Below are positions 10,362-18,075 of a stretch of 64,000 bases of DNA, in pieces; within the stretch, counting starts at the first letter, position 1, and every line of letters begins with the position of its first letter. The translations under genes and the position numbers were made by a program. Source of the stretch: Ascidiimonas meishanensis (GTDB taxonomy: Bacteria > Bacteroidota > Bacteroidia > Flavobacteriales > Flavobacteriaceae); contig NZ_JBBEXD010000004.1 in NCBI RefSeq assembly GCF_037782385.1, positions 1 to 64,000 of the forward strand. The letters are read 5' to 3'. The notes under the pieces were generated by a model. It ran no database searches, was not told the DNA's origin, and saw nothing but the letters and a program-made list of their open reading frames with translations.

Positions 10362-10534
10362 ACTTTTATTCTTAAATATTATCTTCTGTATTAAAATACC
10401 TAAAAAGTTTGAATAATGCTAATTAGATAAGCAGATTTAAACTTTAAAAGTAACAATATGTTCTTTAAACCTTTCAACTAGTTTACGCTAGTTAGTTTAA
10501 TATTGGTCAGACATGTAAATTCTTATATAGCTTG

Positions 10535-12490
10535 CTACATACTAGGTTTTGATCTTTTTGCTTCCCGCGTTTCAGATTTATTGTTTACAGATGACCTCCT
10601 TTTATTTGATTCTTTTACCATAGCAGGTGATTTCCCTAATACCATAGCCTCTTGTGCCTTTGCCGTTTTTGTTGCCGTAGACATCGCTACAAGAAAATCT
10701 GGTGACCCAAAATCAGGAGTCTTACCTGAAATAGGTATCACTTTACCACCATTTTGGGAGGCTCCCAATACAGATTCATTGGTAACTGTACTTGCAAACG
10801 TAGATAAGGTAGCACTGCTCTCTTGTCTGGTTCCTTCCATACCCTTTTCCTGTGTTTTAGAATCTCCTAAATTATCTAGATCTGAAGCGATAGAAGAATT
10901 TTCACTTCTATCATCTGAAGAAATGGATATTTCATTAGGAATTCCGTTGTTCTTTTCATTTGAAGTACTATCAATACTTTCACTAGGAATTCCATCAATG
11001 CTTTCATTGAAAACATACGAATCCTGCATTTCACTTTGATTTAAACTGCTTTCATCTTCTGATCTGATACTTTCTTGTGAATTTGTTGCAGCAACTTGAT
11101 TTTCTTTTTCACTATCATCTGCAAAATTAGAGGTTGCCAAAGAATCTGCAATACTTTCGGTATCACTTGCTGAATACGCCAAAGAATCTGTCTCAGGAAC
11201 AAATTGCTCTCCAGATAATTCTACCGAAGAAGTTTCACTAATATTGTCAAATTCATTACTTAATCCTTTATCTGCTTCACTTTCATCGAAACTACTAGCT
11301 ATACTAAAATCTCTAGCATCGTTCTTTAGTTCTGCTGCTTCTTGCTTATTTTCCGATATTTCTGTTGCTTTTTCCTCTTTTGCTTCTGCAACTTCTTGTC
11401 TATCCTCAAATGATTGCGTTACGCTTTCTTCCTTTTCCTCCGCTGCTTCTTGCCTATCTTCAAATGACTCCGTTACACTCTCTTCCTTTTCCTCTGCGGC
11501 TTCTTGCCTATCTTCAAATGATTGCGTTACGCTTTCTTCCTTTTCCTCTGCTACTTGTTCATTTTCGGCCACAATTTCTTCTGGCATATCAACATCAGAA
11601 GCGTTGTCAAAACTAATTTCTGAGCCAATTATTGAATCTACTTCTTCTGTTTGGGCTATCGTTGGATCAATATCTTCGTTTACAGATTCTTCTTCATCAC
11701 TATCAACAGCTGCAAGATCTGGTAAGCTTTCATCTTCTACACCTTTCGTATTTTCTTCTTCTAATTGCTCTTCTTCCGAAAACTCAATGCTTTCCCCTAC
11801 AGACTCTTCTTCATCACTATCAACAGCTGCAAGATCTGGTAAGCTTTCATCTTCTATACCTTTCGTAACTTCTTCACTTACCTCTTCTTCATTAGTTTCC
11901 GATTGAATTTCGGCCTCATCTTCCTCCTCTTCGTCCTCATTATTGTCGCCCTCACTAAAACTATCCGTGGTTAGATCACTTGATACCGAAGCGTCCTCTT
12001 CCGTTCCAATTCCATCCCTTGATTCTACTATGCTAGAAGCAACAGAAGTCTCTGGGGTATCTTCCCTTTCAGGATTTGTTGGGGGAGGCATTCCTTGCCC
12101 TTGCCCTTGTCCCTGCCCCTTATCTTGATCATTAGATGGATCGGGAGTTGGAGTGGCACCCGGTGGTGTTTGTGGAGGTGTTACATTGGGTCCATTACCT
12201 TGCTGTCTAGCAGCTAATAATTCTTTTACCTGTTCCTGTAACTGTTTGATTTGATTCTGTAGCGTTTCGCGTTCTTTATTAAATAATTCTCGGTATGATT
12301 CGTTCTCGCGTCTATTTGTAATTGATTTTTCAATGGCTTTAGCAGCAAAAAGACCTGCTGCAAATATCGCAAACAACATAGGGGCTATGGCAAGCATTAA
12401 AAGCCCTATAATCACATTTTGAGTAGTCAGCTTAATGTACAAGCCGTCATCCTTCTTCTTCTTTTTTCCCGTTTGATTATCGTCTGCCAT
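10535..12490 (-). CDS. Large acidic membrane-anchored repeat protein with a basic C-terminus
   Basis: Family not recognised; 651 residues. A basic cytosolic start (TGKKKKKDDG) precedes one hydrophobic segment at about 26-50 (IIGLLMLAIAPMLFAIFAAG), then a predicted coiled coil at 51-95 (REN..REL..KERETLQNQIKQL) and a Pro/Gln/Gly linker (GQGQGQGQG). The following 450 residues are extremely acidic and Ser-rich, with a 39-residue duplication (TKGxEDESLPDLAAVDSDEE at 208 and 247) and about four 18-residue repeats (EEKEESVTQSFEDRQEAA, 313-384). The last 30 residues switch to strongly basic (SNKRRSSVNNKSETREAKRS). This fits a membrane-tethered filament or stalk, or a T4SS substrate or scaffold. It belongs to the T4SS block by strand and position. 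No enzymatic motif is visible. Confidence 0.82.
   Translation of the reverse strand: MADDNQTGKKKKKDDGLYIKLTTQNVIIGLLMLAIAPMLFAIFAAGLFAAKAIEKSITNRRENESYRELFNKERETLQNQIKQLQEQVKELLAARQQGNGPNVTPPQTPPGATPTPDPSNDQDKGQGQGQGQGMPPPTNPEREDTPETSVASSIVESRDGIGTEEDASVSSDLTTDSFSEGDNNEDEEEEDEAEIQSETNEEEVSEEVTKGIEDESLPDLAAVDSDEEESVGESIEFSEEEQLEEENTKGVEDESLPDLAAVDSDEEESVNEDIDPTIAQTEEVDSIIGSEISFDNASDVDMPEEIVAENEQVAEEKEESVTQSFEDRQEAAEEKEESVTESFEDRQEAAEEKEESVTQSFEDRQEVAEAKEEKATEISENKQEAAELKNDARDFSIASSFDESEADKGLSNEFDNISETSSVELSGEQFVPETDSLAYSASDTESIADSLATSNFADDSEKENQVAATNSQESIRSEDESSLNQSEMQDSYVFNESIDGIPSESIDSTSNEKNNGIPNEISISSDDRSENSSIASDLDNLGDSKTQEKGMEGTRQESSATLSTFASTVTNESVLGASQNGGKVIPISGKTPDFGSPDFLVAMSTATKTAKAQEAMVLGKSPAMVKESNKRRSSVNNKSETREAKRSKPSM
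11339..11554 (-). repeat. 54-bp tandem coding repeats (18-residue acidic unit)
   Basis: Four tandem 54-base units encode EEKEESVTQSFEDRQEAA and variants. The three units nearest the gene's 5' end are almost identical at DNA level, and the fourth (EAKEEKATEISENKQEAA) is diverged. The near identity suggests recent expansion, so copy number may vary between strains. Confidence 0.85.
11684..11869 (-). repeat. 117-bp coding duplication (TKGxEDESLPDLAAVDSDEE)
   Basis: Two copies of a 39-residue unit (the second about 24 residues long) lie at residues 208-246 and 247-270 of the acidic membrane protein. The DNA of the shared core is nearly identical, which indicates a recent internal duplication. 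Confidence 0.8.
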
Positions 12491-12609
12491 TTTATTAGGT
12501 TTTACTTAAACTTTCTTAATTTAGATCATATTGGTATATGTATGTATCTATATAAGACAAAATCCCCCAATTATTATTTATTTTTTTAATAACGGTAAGA
12601 TTCCAACTG

Positions 12610-12987
12610 TCAACCATGTGAAAACTCAAGAAATTCTTTTTGTAAATACTTATGGTATTCAACCAAAAACCTACTGTTTCTCAATAACTCTTTAGATGCA
12701 TCTTTTAATTCTGGTATTTTATTTTGGGGAGCGGGCAAAACATATACATTGTATTTAATCTGAATTCTAGACTCTATATCTTTATTTGTAGCGTTTTTAG
12801 ATTCAAGTAACAATGTGGACTCCTGGTTAACAATATCTTTTTCAAGAGTAGACGCAGCTTTTTTATTACATTTTTTTGCAGCACCTTTTCCAAACAAAGT
12901 AAAGAAGGACGTTTTAAGTACGACAAAAACCCGATAAGATCTATCTATCAGGTATCTAAAAATATATTGCCCTATTTTCTTAGTCAT
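12610..12987 (-). CDS. Small basic protein of unknown function in the T4SS block
   Basis: This 125-residue protein starts at 12987 (MTKKIGQYIFRYL). A moderately hydrophobic, basic N-terminal part (VFVVLKTSFFTLFGKGAAKK) could lie along or cross a membrane. The rest is a charged region (ESRIQIKYNVYVLPAPQNKI) ending FLEFSHG. No family is recognised. It sits 28 bases after the preceding small gene and 119 bases before the acidic membrane protein, so it is probably cotranscribed with the secretion genes. Confidence 0.65.
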   Translation of the reverse strand: MTKKIGQYIFRYLIDRSYRVFVVLKTSFFTLFGKGAAKKCNKKAASTLEKDIVNQESTLLLESKNATNKDIESRIQIKYNVYVLPAPQNKIPELKDASKELLRNSRFLVEYHKYLQKEFLEFSHG

Positions 12988-13015
12988 TACTTCATTTTTT
13001 TAATGAAAGGAAATT

Positions 13016-13414
13016 TTAGTTTGATTTATTTTCTTCTTCTTCCGTTTTTTTAGCAGCCAATTGCATTTGTTTTCTATTCCTTAGGCTATTAAACTCTTCT
13101 CTAAGTGCTCCGTACCATTCTTTAAAATCCTGTTTAATTCTTGCGCCAGTTTTATATTTTTTTTTCTTCTTTTGCTTTTTTAATTCTTGCACCTCTTTAA
13201 CCCCTTCATTCATTCCCTTTTTAATAGAAACATAAGCTTCCTTAAAAAAAGGGGCTACTTCTTTGTATGTTAATTTAGTTTTTACAGGCTCTTTATTAGT
13301 TTCTTTTTTTTCAGATAATTTTAGTGCCTTTAAAACTAAAAATAATGTAAATGAAATTACGTCTTTAGACTTTGATAGGAATTTCTGAAAGCCTGTTTGT
13401 TTCTGTATTTCCAT
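13016..13414 (-). CDS. Small Lys-rich protein of unknown function in the T4SS block
   Basis: I chose the ATG at 13414 (MEIQKQTGFQKFL); an ATG at 13444 would add ten residues (MFRYSLRKNQ) and cannot be excluded. The protein is about 132 residues. It has one weakly hydrophobic stretch (DVISFTLFLVLKALKL), a very Lys-rich centre (ELKKQKKKKKYK) and a charged C-terminal helix (EFNSLRNRKQMQLAAKKTEEEE). The layout of a hydrophobic start followed by a basic helix resembles the next downstream small protein, so the two may be related or act together. No family is recognised. Confidence 0.65.
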   Translation of the reverse strand: MEIQKQTGFQKFLSKSKDVISFTLFLVLKALKLSEKKETNKEPVKTKLTYKEVAPFFKEAYVSIKKGMNEGVKEVQELKKQKKKKKYKTGARIKQDFKEWYGALREEFNSLRNRKQMQLAAKKTEEEENKSN

Positions 13415-13514
13415 TTGATTCTTTCTTAATGAGTATCTAAACATAAACGTTAAAAAACGCTAAATATTTACGTAAACTTTTTATACAATATTTTTAATTT
13501 GTGCTTTACGATTA

Positions 13515-13979
13515 TTATTGTTTAAAATCAATTTCGCGAACTGCTTTCACATCTCTTCTAATATCTATAGCAATACGTAATTTTTCTTTAATTTCCTTTC
13601 CATTCGCAATTCCTTTAATTAATATGGTAGGATTGGAATGATCTGTACTATCCAACCACACATTAGAAAGACCCACTATACGCAACCAAAAAGGTTGAAG
13701 GTGTCTAATATCCTTTACCCTATAAAGTTCTACTTCATTAGTGGTTCTAGAAAAAATACCTGAGTGCTCTATAATACGTTGATTTGTAATTTCCAGCTTA
13801 TTTTTCTTAGTATCGTAATACTTCCAGATGGCCATGATTATACCAACTCCTATAACGGATAACAAAACACATAACAAATAAAATTTAAAATTCGTCCATT
13901 GAGATGGAGAACCTTCCCAAAGAAGTTTTTCTTCATTATCCATTATACTGGAATTTTCAATATTATATGTATTTTCCAT
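13515..13979 (-). CDS. Bacterial PH-domain (bPH2-like) membrane protein
   Basis: A 154-residue protein opening with an acidic cytosolic segment and the EEKLLWEGSPSQW motif typical of bacterial PH-domain proteins. A hydrophobic hairpin (FYLLCVLLSVIGVGIIMAIW) follows, then a PH-like beta-rich domain: LEITNQRIIEHSGIFSRTTNE, VELYRVKDIRHLQPFW, GLSNVWLDSTD. The order hydrophobic hairpin then ITNQRI..GxF....E...Y.V.DI is the signature of the YdbS/YdbT-like family. Members are membrane associated with poorly known roles. The gene starts 8 bases after traK stops, so it is very probably in the same operon, an unusual companion for a T4SS. Confidence 0.82.
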   Translation of the reverse strand: MENTYNIENSSIMDNEEKLLWEGSPSQWTNFKFYLLCVLLSVIGVGIIMAIWKYYDTKKNKLEITNQRIIEHSGIFSRTTNEVELYRVKDIRHLQPFWLRIVGLSNVWLDSTDHSNPTILIKGIANGKEIKEKLRIAIDIRRDVKAVREIDFKQ

Positions 13980-13987
13980 AGTAAGCG

Positions 13988-14614
13988 TTATTTATTTTCT
14001 GCAACGGCCTGAGTACTTACATCATAATTCTCTATTAATAATCCATGCGGATTTTCATCGGTTCTGGTTACATTTAGGAGATCAAAAAATGCAGTAAAAT
14101 TATCTGTTTTTTCATTTCTTTGATCTGTCCTTCTAATATTTAATTTGCCATAAACTGCTGCTTTATAAGGTACAATATCCATGTTTATTTTCACAGAGTC
14201 TATAAATACCGCCTGTACCAAATTTTGGGTTTTGATTTTGGTATAATGTCCTTTTGCCTTGAGTGAAAGGTATAGTTCTTTTCCCGAATTTCCAATTAAA
14301 TATAAAGAACGTTCAATATCATTTTGCATACTAAACTGATCTATATTCCAAAACAATCTGTGAAAACTTTCTATATGATTTTTCACCTCTGGTTCTCTGT
14401 AAGTAGAGAGCTCCTGTCTGGATATTCCTTTTGCCAAGGCCAGTTGACCCGTATCTGTAAGAATGTATGCATTTTCTCGCGAAGATTCGTTTGACATGTA
14501 TGTAAACACTAAACATCCAACAACTACCGTGAAAGCAACCACCATACTCATGATCATAGCTCTTTTTGCTAAAGCAAAACTGGTAGGAATATCTTTTAAT
14601 GATTTTAACTCCAT
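13988..14614 (-). CDS. traK: Conjugative-transposon TraK family (VirB8-like inner-membrane protein)
   Basis: A 208-residue protein that matches the TraK family of Bacteroidota conjugation systems in size, position and layout. It has a short cytosolic N-terminus (MELKSLKDIPTSFALAKR), one membrane helix (IMSMVVAFTVVVGCLVFTYM) and a periplasmic domain with the motif EVKNHIESFHRLFWNIDQ near residues 70-90. VirB8-like proteins form part of the inner-membrane platform of the T4SS. The end is Asn/Glu-rich rather than extended. It follows traE after a 126-base gap that holds a strong hairpin, and it precedes the PH-domain gene by 8 bases. Confidence 0.9.
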   Translation of the reverse strand: MELKSLKDIPTSFALAKRAMIMSMVVAFTVVVGCLVFTYMSNESSRENAYILTDTGQLALAKGISRQELSTYREPEVKNHIESFHRLFWNIDQFSMQNDIERSLYLIGNSGKELYLSLKAKGHYTKIKTQNLVQAVFIDSVKINMDIVPYKAAVYGKLNIRRTDQRNEKTDNFTAFFDLLNVTRTDENPHGLLIENYDVSTQAVAENK

Positions 14615-14660
14615 TTTTTATGTTTTTAGATTCTTACTTAATTCATTTTTACTTGTTTAT

Positions 14661-14697
14661 TGAAGCTGCAGCACCATAAATGGTGCATGCAACTTCA
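14661..14697 (-). promoter_or_regulatory. Stable hairpin between traE and traK
   Basis: Bases 14661-14676 pair with 14681-14697 around a TAAA loop: six pairs, a one-base bulge, four pairs, one mismatch and five more pairs. There is no T-run after it on the minus strand. It is therefore more likely an RNA-processing or stabilising structure, or a partial attenuator after the pilin-like gene, than a classical terminator. Confidence 0.55.
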
Positions 14698-14740
14698 TTA
14701 TAAACAATGACAAGCAATTATGTCACTAATAAATAAATTA

Positions 14741-15070
14741 TTAGATAAACACAACTACCATTAATTCAGCTAAACCGAAAACAGCTAAACCAATCACGTA
14801 TCTGATTAAGTTTTTCTGTGCTTGTTCGTTACCTTGCATGTACTGGATGAAAATTAAAAATGCACCCACAATAGCAAAAATAAGTACTGCTGCATCTAAC
14901 GCTGTCTTTACATCATTTTTCCATCCTGTAATTTTACCTGTAACAGCAAAAATTGGCATTGCAGCTAACATCATAAGCGTTGTTAGCATCATGGTTCTCT
15001 TTTTGGTGTTACTTAAAACTGTGGCGTTTGCAACTTGGTTTTGATCTGAATTTCTGTTAATAGTTTTCAT
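14741..15070 (-). CDS. traE: TraE family (DUF4134-like), pilin-like small membrane protein
   Basis: A 109-residue protein with a long signal-like N-terminus (TMMLTTLMMLAAMPIFAVTG), a short amphipathic segment (KITGWKNDVKTALDAAV) and two membrane helices (VLIFAIVGAFLIFIQYM and YVIGLAVFGLAELMVVVFI) separated by a polar QGNEQAQKNL loop. This is the TraE arrangement of Bacteroidota conjugative elements, comparable to VirB2 pilins. The position directly after traF and before traK is canonical for these clusters. A hairpin follows the gene. The protein is likely abundant. Confidence 0.9.
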   Translation of the reverse strand: MKTINRNSDQNQVANATVLSNTKKRTMMLTTLMMLAAMPIFAVTGKITGWKNDVKTALDAAVLIFAIVGAFLIFIQYMQGNEQAQKNLIRYVIGLAVFGLAELMVVVFI

Positions 15071-15131
15071 GTTAAAAAGTGTTAAGAATTATTAATTAAT
15101 TTAATTGTTAAAAATTTATAAGTAAAAATGT

Positions 15132-15422
15132 TTATTCATCTGTTTTAGTTCTTATGAGTTGCTTTAAGGGCACATCGTGTTTAATACAATGACTGCTTGT
15201 ATTGTATTTTATAAACTGGGAGAGCTCTCCTTTCCCAGGGAATCTAAAGGTGATTCCAAAGTATATTCCTGCAAAAGCCACAAAAATTAAGGAGACATAA
15301 AACTTTGTGAATACAGTAAAAAGAAAACCCAAACCACATCCTACAATAATGGCTACCTTAAGCATACTGAATCCCATTACCTCCGGTTCTTTTTCTAAAA
15401 CTTTTGGGCTTTTAAACTCCAT
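15132..15422 (-). CDS. traF: TraF family (DUF4133-like), VirB3-like membrane protein
   Basis: A 96-residue protein with two closely spaced membrane helices (MLKVAIIVGCGLGFLFTVF and VSLIFVAFAGIYFGITF), then a cytosolic tail (PGKGELSQFIKYNT). This matches the small VirB3-like component normally encoded next to traE in Bacteroidota T4SS clusters. In other systems VirB3 works with the VirB4 ATPase; here the VirB4 gene lies about 5 kb upstream in the same block. The reading frame stands alone without overlap, 38 bases after traJ. Confidence 0.87.
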   Translation of the reverse strand: MEFKSPKVLEKEPEVMGFSMLKVAIIVGCGLGFLFTVFTKFYVSLIFVAFAGIYFGITFRFPGKGELSQFIKYNTSSHCIKHDVPLKQLIRTKTDE

Positions 15423-15460
15423 AATTATATCGCTTTTATTAAATAATTAAATTGTATCAT

Positions 15461-16315
15461 TTACATTAAACCAGCTTTCTTACGCATGCCTCTACTAATG
15501 CTATCTCCAAGACCAGAGCCTAATTCACTGCCTTTACTCACCAACGCATTTGCGTATTTGGGTATTTGTAAAATAGTTAGTATCATAACCACTTGTAGTG
15601 CTACGGAAAGGATTCCATTAGGCACACCGGCTAAACCCTGAATAGTCACTACATTAAAGTTTTCCACATTCAACGCCACAATTATCCCCTTCATAATATG
15701 TAAAATGGGTCCCCATAACAAAATTGAGATAAAGCCAAAAAACCAACTTCCCAATACACTTTGATTCCCCACAATTAAAGAAAACGGCAACGCTAAAATT
15801 CCAATTACATAGTAAATAGAGGCAATCACCACTTGTCTTAACAAAATATAGAAACCTACCGCCGTAGCAGCAAAATAGATAACTAAGTGCAATACCTCCA
15901 GAAAAGGATTAATCGCAATAATATCATATACACCTGGAATACCTGCTGTACCTGGATACACATAAGACATTCCTGTATTAAACAAAGTCTCCCTTGCAGG
16001 CTCTGCACCTAATACATTAAAACCATTGGAAACCATTTCATCTACTATAAACATAGGCGTTAGAAGCAAAAGGTCTACTAAATCACGATAAAGACCCACA
16101 GCTGCCACCACTAAAACGGGTCTGATAATAACAAACGGATCTAATTTTGAATTTACGTCAGACAGATAAAGCATTACTTTATATCCAATATAAATAATAG
16201 CAATTACCACTACCAGACTCTGTACATCACCTTGAAGGTTACCTACTACCCCATATATGGTACCTCCCCCGCTTCTACCTACAAGATCATCCCAAAAAGC
16301 ATCTAAGTTTAACAT
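15461..16315 (-). CDS. traJ: TraJ family (VirB6-like polytopic inner-membrane protein)
   Basis: A 284-residue protein with about six hydrophobic helices (VVVIAIIYIGYKVMLYL, LEVLHLVIYFAATAVGFYIL, VIASIYYVIGILALPFSLI, LSVALQVVMILTILQIP among them) and a glycine-rich start (GRSGGGTIYGVVGNLQGD). The size, topology and the conserved IYYVIGILALPFS / FGFISILLWGPI region are those of TraJ of Bacteroidota conjugative elements, the VirB6-like translocation channel component. The basic end (SRGMRKKAGLM) is cytosolic by charge. It heads the traJ-traF-traE-traK core. Confidence 0.88.
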   Translation of the reverse strand: MLNLDAFWDDLVGRSGGGTIYGVVGNLQGDVQSLVVVIAIIYIGYKVMLYLSDVNSKLDPFVIIRPVLVVAAVGLYRDLVDLLLLTPMFIVDEMVSNGFNVLGAEPARETLFNTGMSYVYPGTAGIPGVYDIIAINPFLEVLHLVIYFAATAVGFYILLRQVVIASIYYVIGILALPFSLIVGNQSVLGSWFFGFISILLWGPILHIMKGIIVALNVENFNVVTIQGLAGVPNGILSVALQVVMILTILQIPKYANALVSKGSELGSGLGDSISRGMRKKAGLM

Positions 16316-16345
16316 ATATATATATATTTTATTTATTTATTTATT

Positions 16346-16921
16346 TTAGCGAAAGACGGTCATGAACGTTAGAGAATTCCCGTATTCGTAATCAATTTTT
16401 TGCACATTAGACTTGATTCTTTTTACCCGTAGAAAAAGTTTTAAACAATAGGTATACGAGTAGCCTGCACCACCCGTTATTCTAGGTGATAAGGCCGCTA
16501 CATCAATATAACTAAGATCGTCTCTAATTCTCTGTAGATATACTTTTTCCCGTTCTAACTCACCTTTCAATTGTTTGTATCGTCTAAATACTCTAGCAGA
16601 AAGAATCCTAGCTATCTCAAAAGCAAATAAAAGATCATCAATTCTAGTTTCTAAATTGGTCAAACTAACTTGCGTTATTCCATATACGAAGACGGTTCCC
16701 GCTTCTGGTGTAGTGGTTAAGAAATCCCGATATTTTTGCTCCTCTGCACCTAACGCCTTGTAAGAATTTTCAATAAGCGCTTTTTCTACCGCTAAGGCGG
16801 CTAATAAACCAGCAACTATTGCTTTCTCTCCTGCCAACACCTCATCTCTCACTTCTGCCTGGCTCCAGCTTATTCCCGGTGCTAAACATAGTAACAATAG
16901 TATAATTTTAATATGTCTCAT
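16346..16921 (-). CDS. Exported helical protein of unknown function (T4SS block)
   Basis: A 191-residue protein with a clear signal peptide (KIILLLLCLAPGISWSQ). The first mature third is Ala-rich and helical (EKAIVAGLLAALAVEKALIE), followed by coiled-coil-like sequence (RRYKQLKGELEREKVYLQRI) and a Gly/Tyr segment (GGAGYSYTYCLKLFLRV). It sits directly upstream of traJ, where conjugative transposons carry TraI, a periplasmic coiled-coil protein. It could be the functional equivalent, but I see no sequence match. It overlaps the end of the preceding gene by 14 bases, showing translational coupling. Confidence 0.78.
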   Translation of the reverse strand: MRHIKIILLLLCLAPGISWSQAEVRDEVLAGEKAIVAGLLAALAVEKALIENSYKALGAEEQKYRDFLTTTPEAGTVFVYGITQVSLTNLETRIDDLLFAFEIARILSARVFRRYKQLKGELEREKVYLQRIRDDLSYIDVAALSPRITGGAGYSYTYCLKLFLRVKRIKSNVQKIDYEYGNSLTFMTVFR

Positions 16922-17468
16922 TTTCCAAAGTATAATTAATAATATTCCCTAACGCTTGGAGTGTAAATAACATTCGCTCTCCCTCGGGTATAAGCATTTC
17001 ATGCGTTACTCCCGGTTTTATTTTACCTAAGTAGAATTCTATATTCTCTATCTCTGAATCTACTTTTTTATCATATCTATACCTAATAGCTACATTTTTA
17101 AAGAAATCATCACGTGGGTAAGGCACATAAATACCAAACAAATCTGTTATCAATGGATATTTATATCGGTAATATTGCTGTCTTGCATCAATATTTATAA
17201 AATTTATAATATCCGTTCGCCTAAGAGCTAGCGGGCTTCCTGCAATAAAAAGACGGTCATGTTTTTCTATAATAGCCATAGAAACTGCTTCTACTACTAG
17301 CCAATGCTCTGTATTCAACTTTGTCATTGTTCTATGATCTGCCAATATTTTTTTGTAGCTGCCCTTACTCAAAATATCTATCATTTTTGTTTTAATAGGA
17401 ATAGGAAATAGTTGCGCATCTACTTGAGTAGAAAACACCAAAACCAACAGTATAATAAGCTTTTTCAT
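16908..17468 (-). CDS. Exported protein of unknown function (T4SS block)
   Basis: A 186-residue protein with a signal peptide (KKLIILLVLVFSTQVDAQ). The mature part is mixed alpha/beta in appearance, with a Tyr/Arg-rich segment (DARQQYYRYKYPLITDLF) and a C-terminal helix (MLFTLQALGNIINYTLENE). No family is recognised. It is one of five consecutive exported proteins of about 170-205 residues lying between traN and traJ. The stop overlaps the start of the next gene by 14 bases, so the two are translated together and may form a complex in the periplasm. Confidence 0.77.
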   Translation of the reverse strand: MKKLIILLVLVFSTQVDAQLFPIPIKTKMIDILSKGSYKKILADHRTMTKLNTEHWLVVEAVSMAIIEKHDRLFIAGSPLALRRTDIINFINIDARQQYYRYKYPLITDLFGIYVPYPRDDFFKNVAIRYRYDKKVDSEIENIEFYLGKIKPGVTHEMLIPEGERMLFTLQALGNIINYTLENETY

Positions 17469-17534
17469 ATTTAAATTACTTTCATTTCTCTCTTTTAACT
17501 CTTGTTATACATACCTTAAAACGGGTATGATTTA

Positions 17535-18068
17535 CTACAACCCAAGCATCACGCTTAGAATCCTGCTTTTAGCAATGTTTGATTCTATATCATCTAATTT
17601 GCGATGAATTTCTTCCAATGTCATTTCTGCGTTTTGATTTAAATTAATGCGCTCCCCATATATCATATCTGGAACAGAGGTCCGCAGCTCTGCATCTAAT
17701 CTCATAATATGTGTCAAAATCAAATTTAGTTTTTCTCTGTTATCCTTCTTTTTGAAAGGATAGAAAAACGCTAATGATTCGTTATCCAATATTAATGTAT
17801 TTGTACGTACTATAATCTCGTCTAAATCTGCCACTACCCCTCTGTCTAAAGCAGTTCCCGCATAATAGTCCATTCTATGCTTATACAAATCTGCAAAGTC
17901 TTCTACTTCTCTTCTTAAATCTGGTTCCAACTTCAAATCAATTGCGGCTAAAGGTGCTAGAATAAGAACGGAACCACCATTAGATCCTGCATTCCAACCG
18001 GGCACTTGCGCCATAACTGGTAAAGCCCACAGGCATAGTAAAACGCTAAAATAAATTGAATACTTCAT
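17535..18068 (-). CDS. Exported helical protein of unknown function (T4SS block)
   Basis: The start at 18068 is chosen because it begins a signal peptide (MKYSIYFSVLLCLWALPVMA); a longer frame from 18119 would bury it behind 17 residues and overlap the upstream gene. The mature protein (about 155 residues) starts QVPGWNAGSNGG and then has a hydrophobic stretch (VLILAPLAAIDLKL). The rest is helical and ends in a basic helix (KLDDIESNIAKSRILSVMLG). The end of that helix resembles the C-terminus of the exported protein at 18753-19268 (IESDKRSLSRILF), hinting at distant homology. Function unknown. Confidence 0.77.
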   Translation of the reverse strand: MKYSIYFSVLLCLWALPVMAQVPGWNAGSNGGSVLILAPLAAIDLKLEPDLRREVEDFADLYKHRMDYYAGTALDRGVVADLDEIIVRTNTLILDNESLAFFYPFKKKDNREKLNLILTHIMRLDAELRTSVPDMIYGERINLNQNAEMTLEEIHRKLDDIESNIAKSRILSVMLGL

Positions 18069-18075
18069 AATGTCT

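Noticed and set aside
10503..11039. Plus-strand frame opposite the 3' end of the acidic protein gene
   Set aside because: Shadow of the low-complexity coding sequence; no signal or family resemblance.
11244..11906. Long plus-strand Ser-rich frame opposite the acidic repeat protein
   Set aside because: It is the mirror of the acidic repeats (Glu codons read as Ser/Leu on the other strand). Codon bias, operon context and sensible domain layout all favour the minus-strand gene.
9810..12000. Short tandem repeats as a CRISPR array
   Set aside because: The repeats are contiguous coding units without unique spacers, stay in frame, and no cas gene is present.
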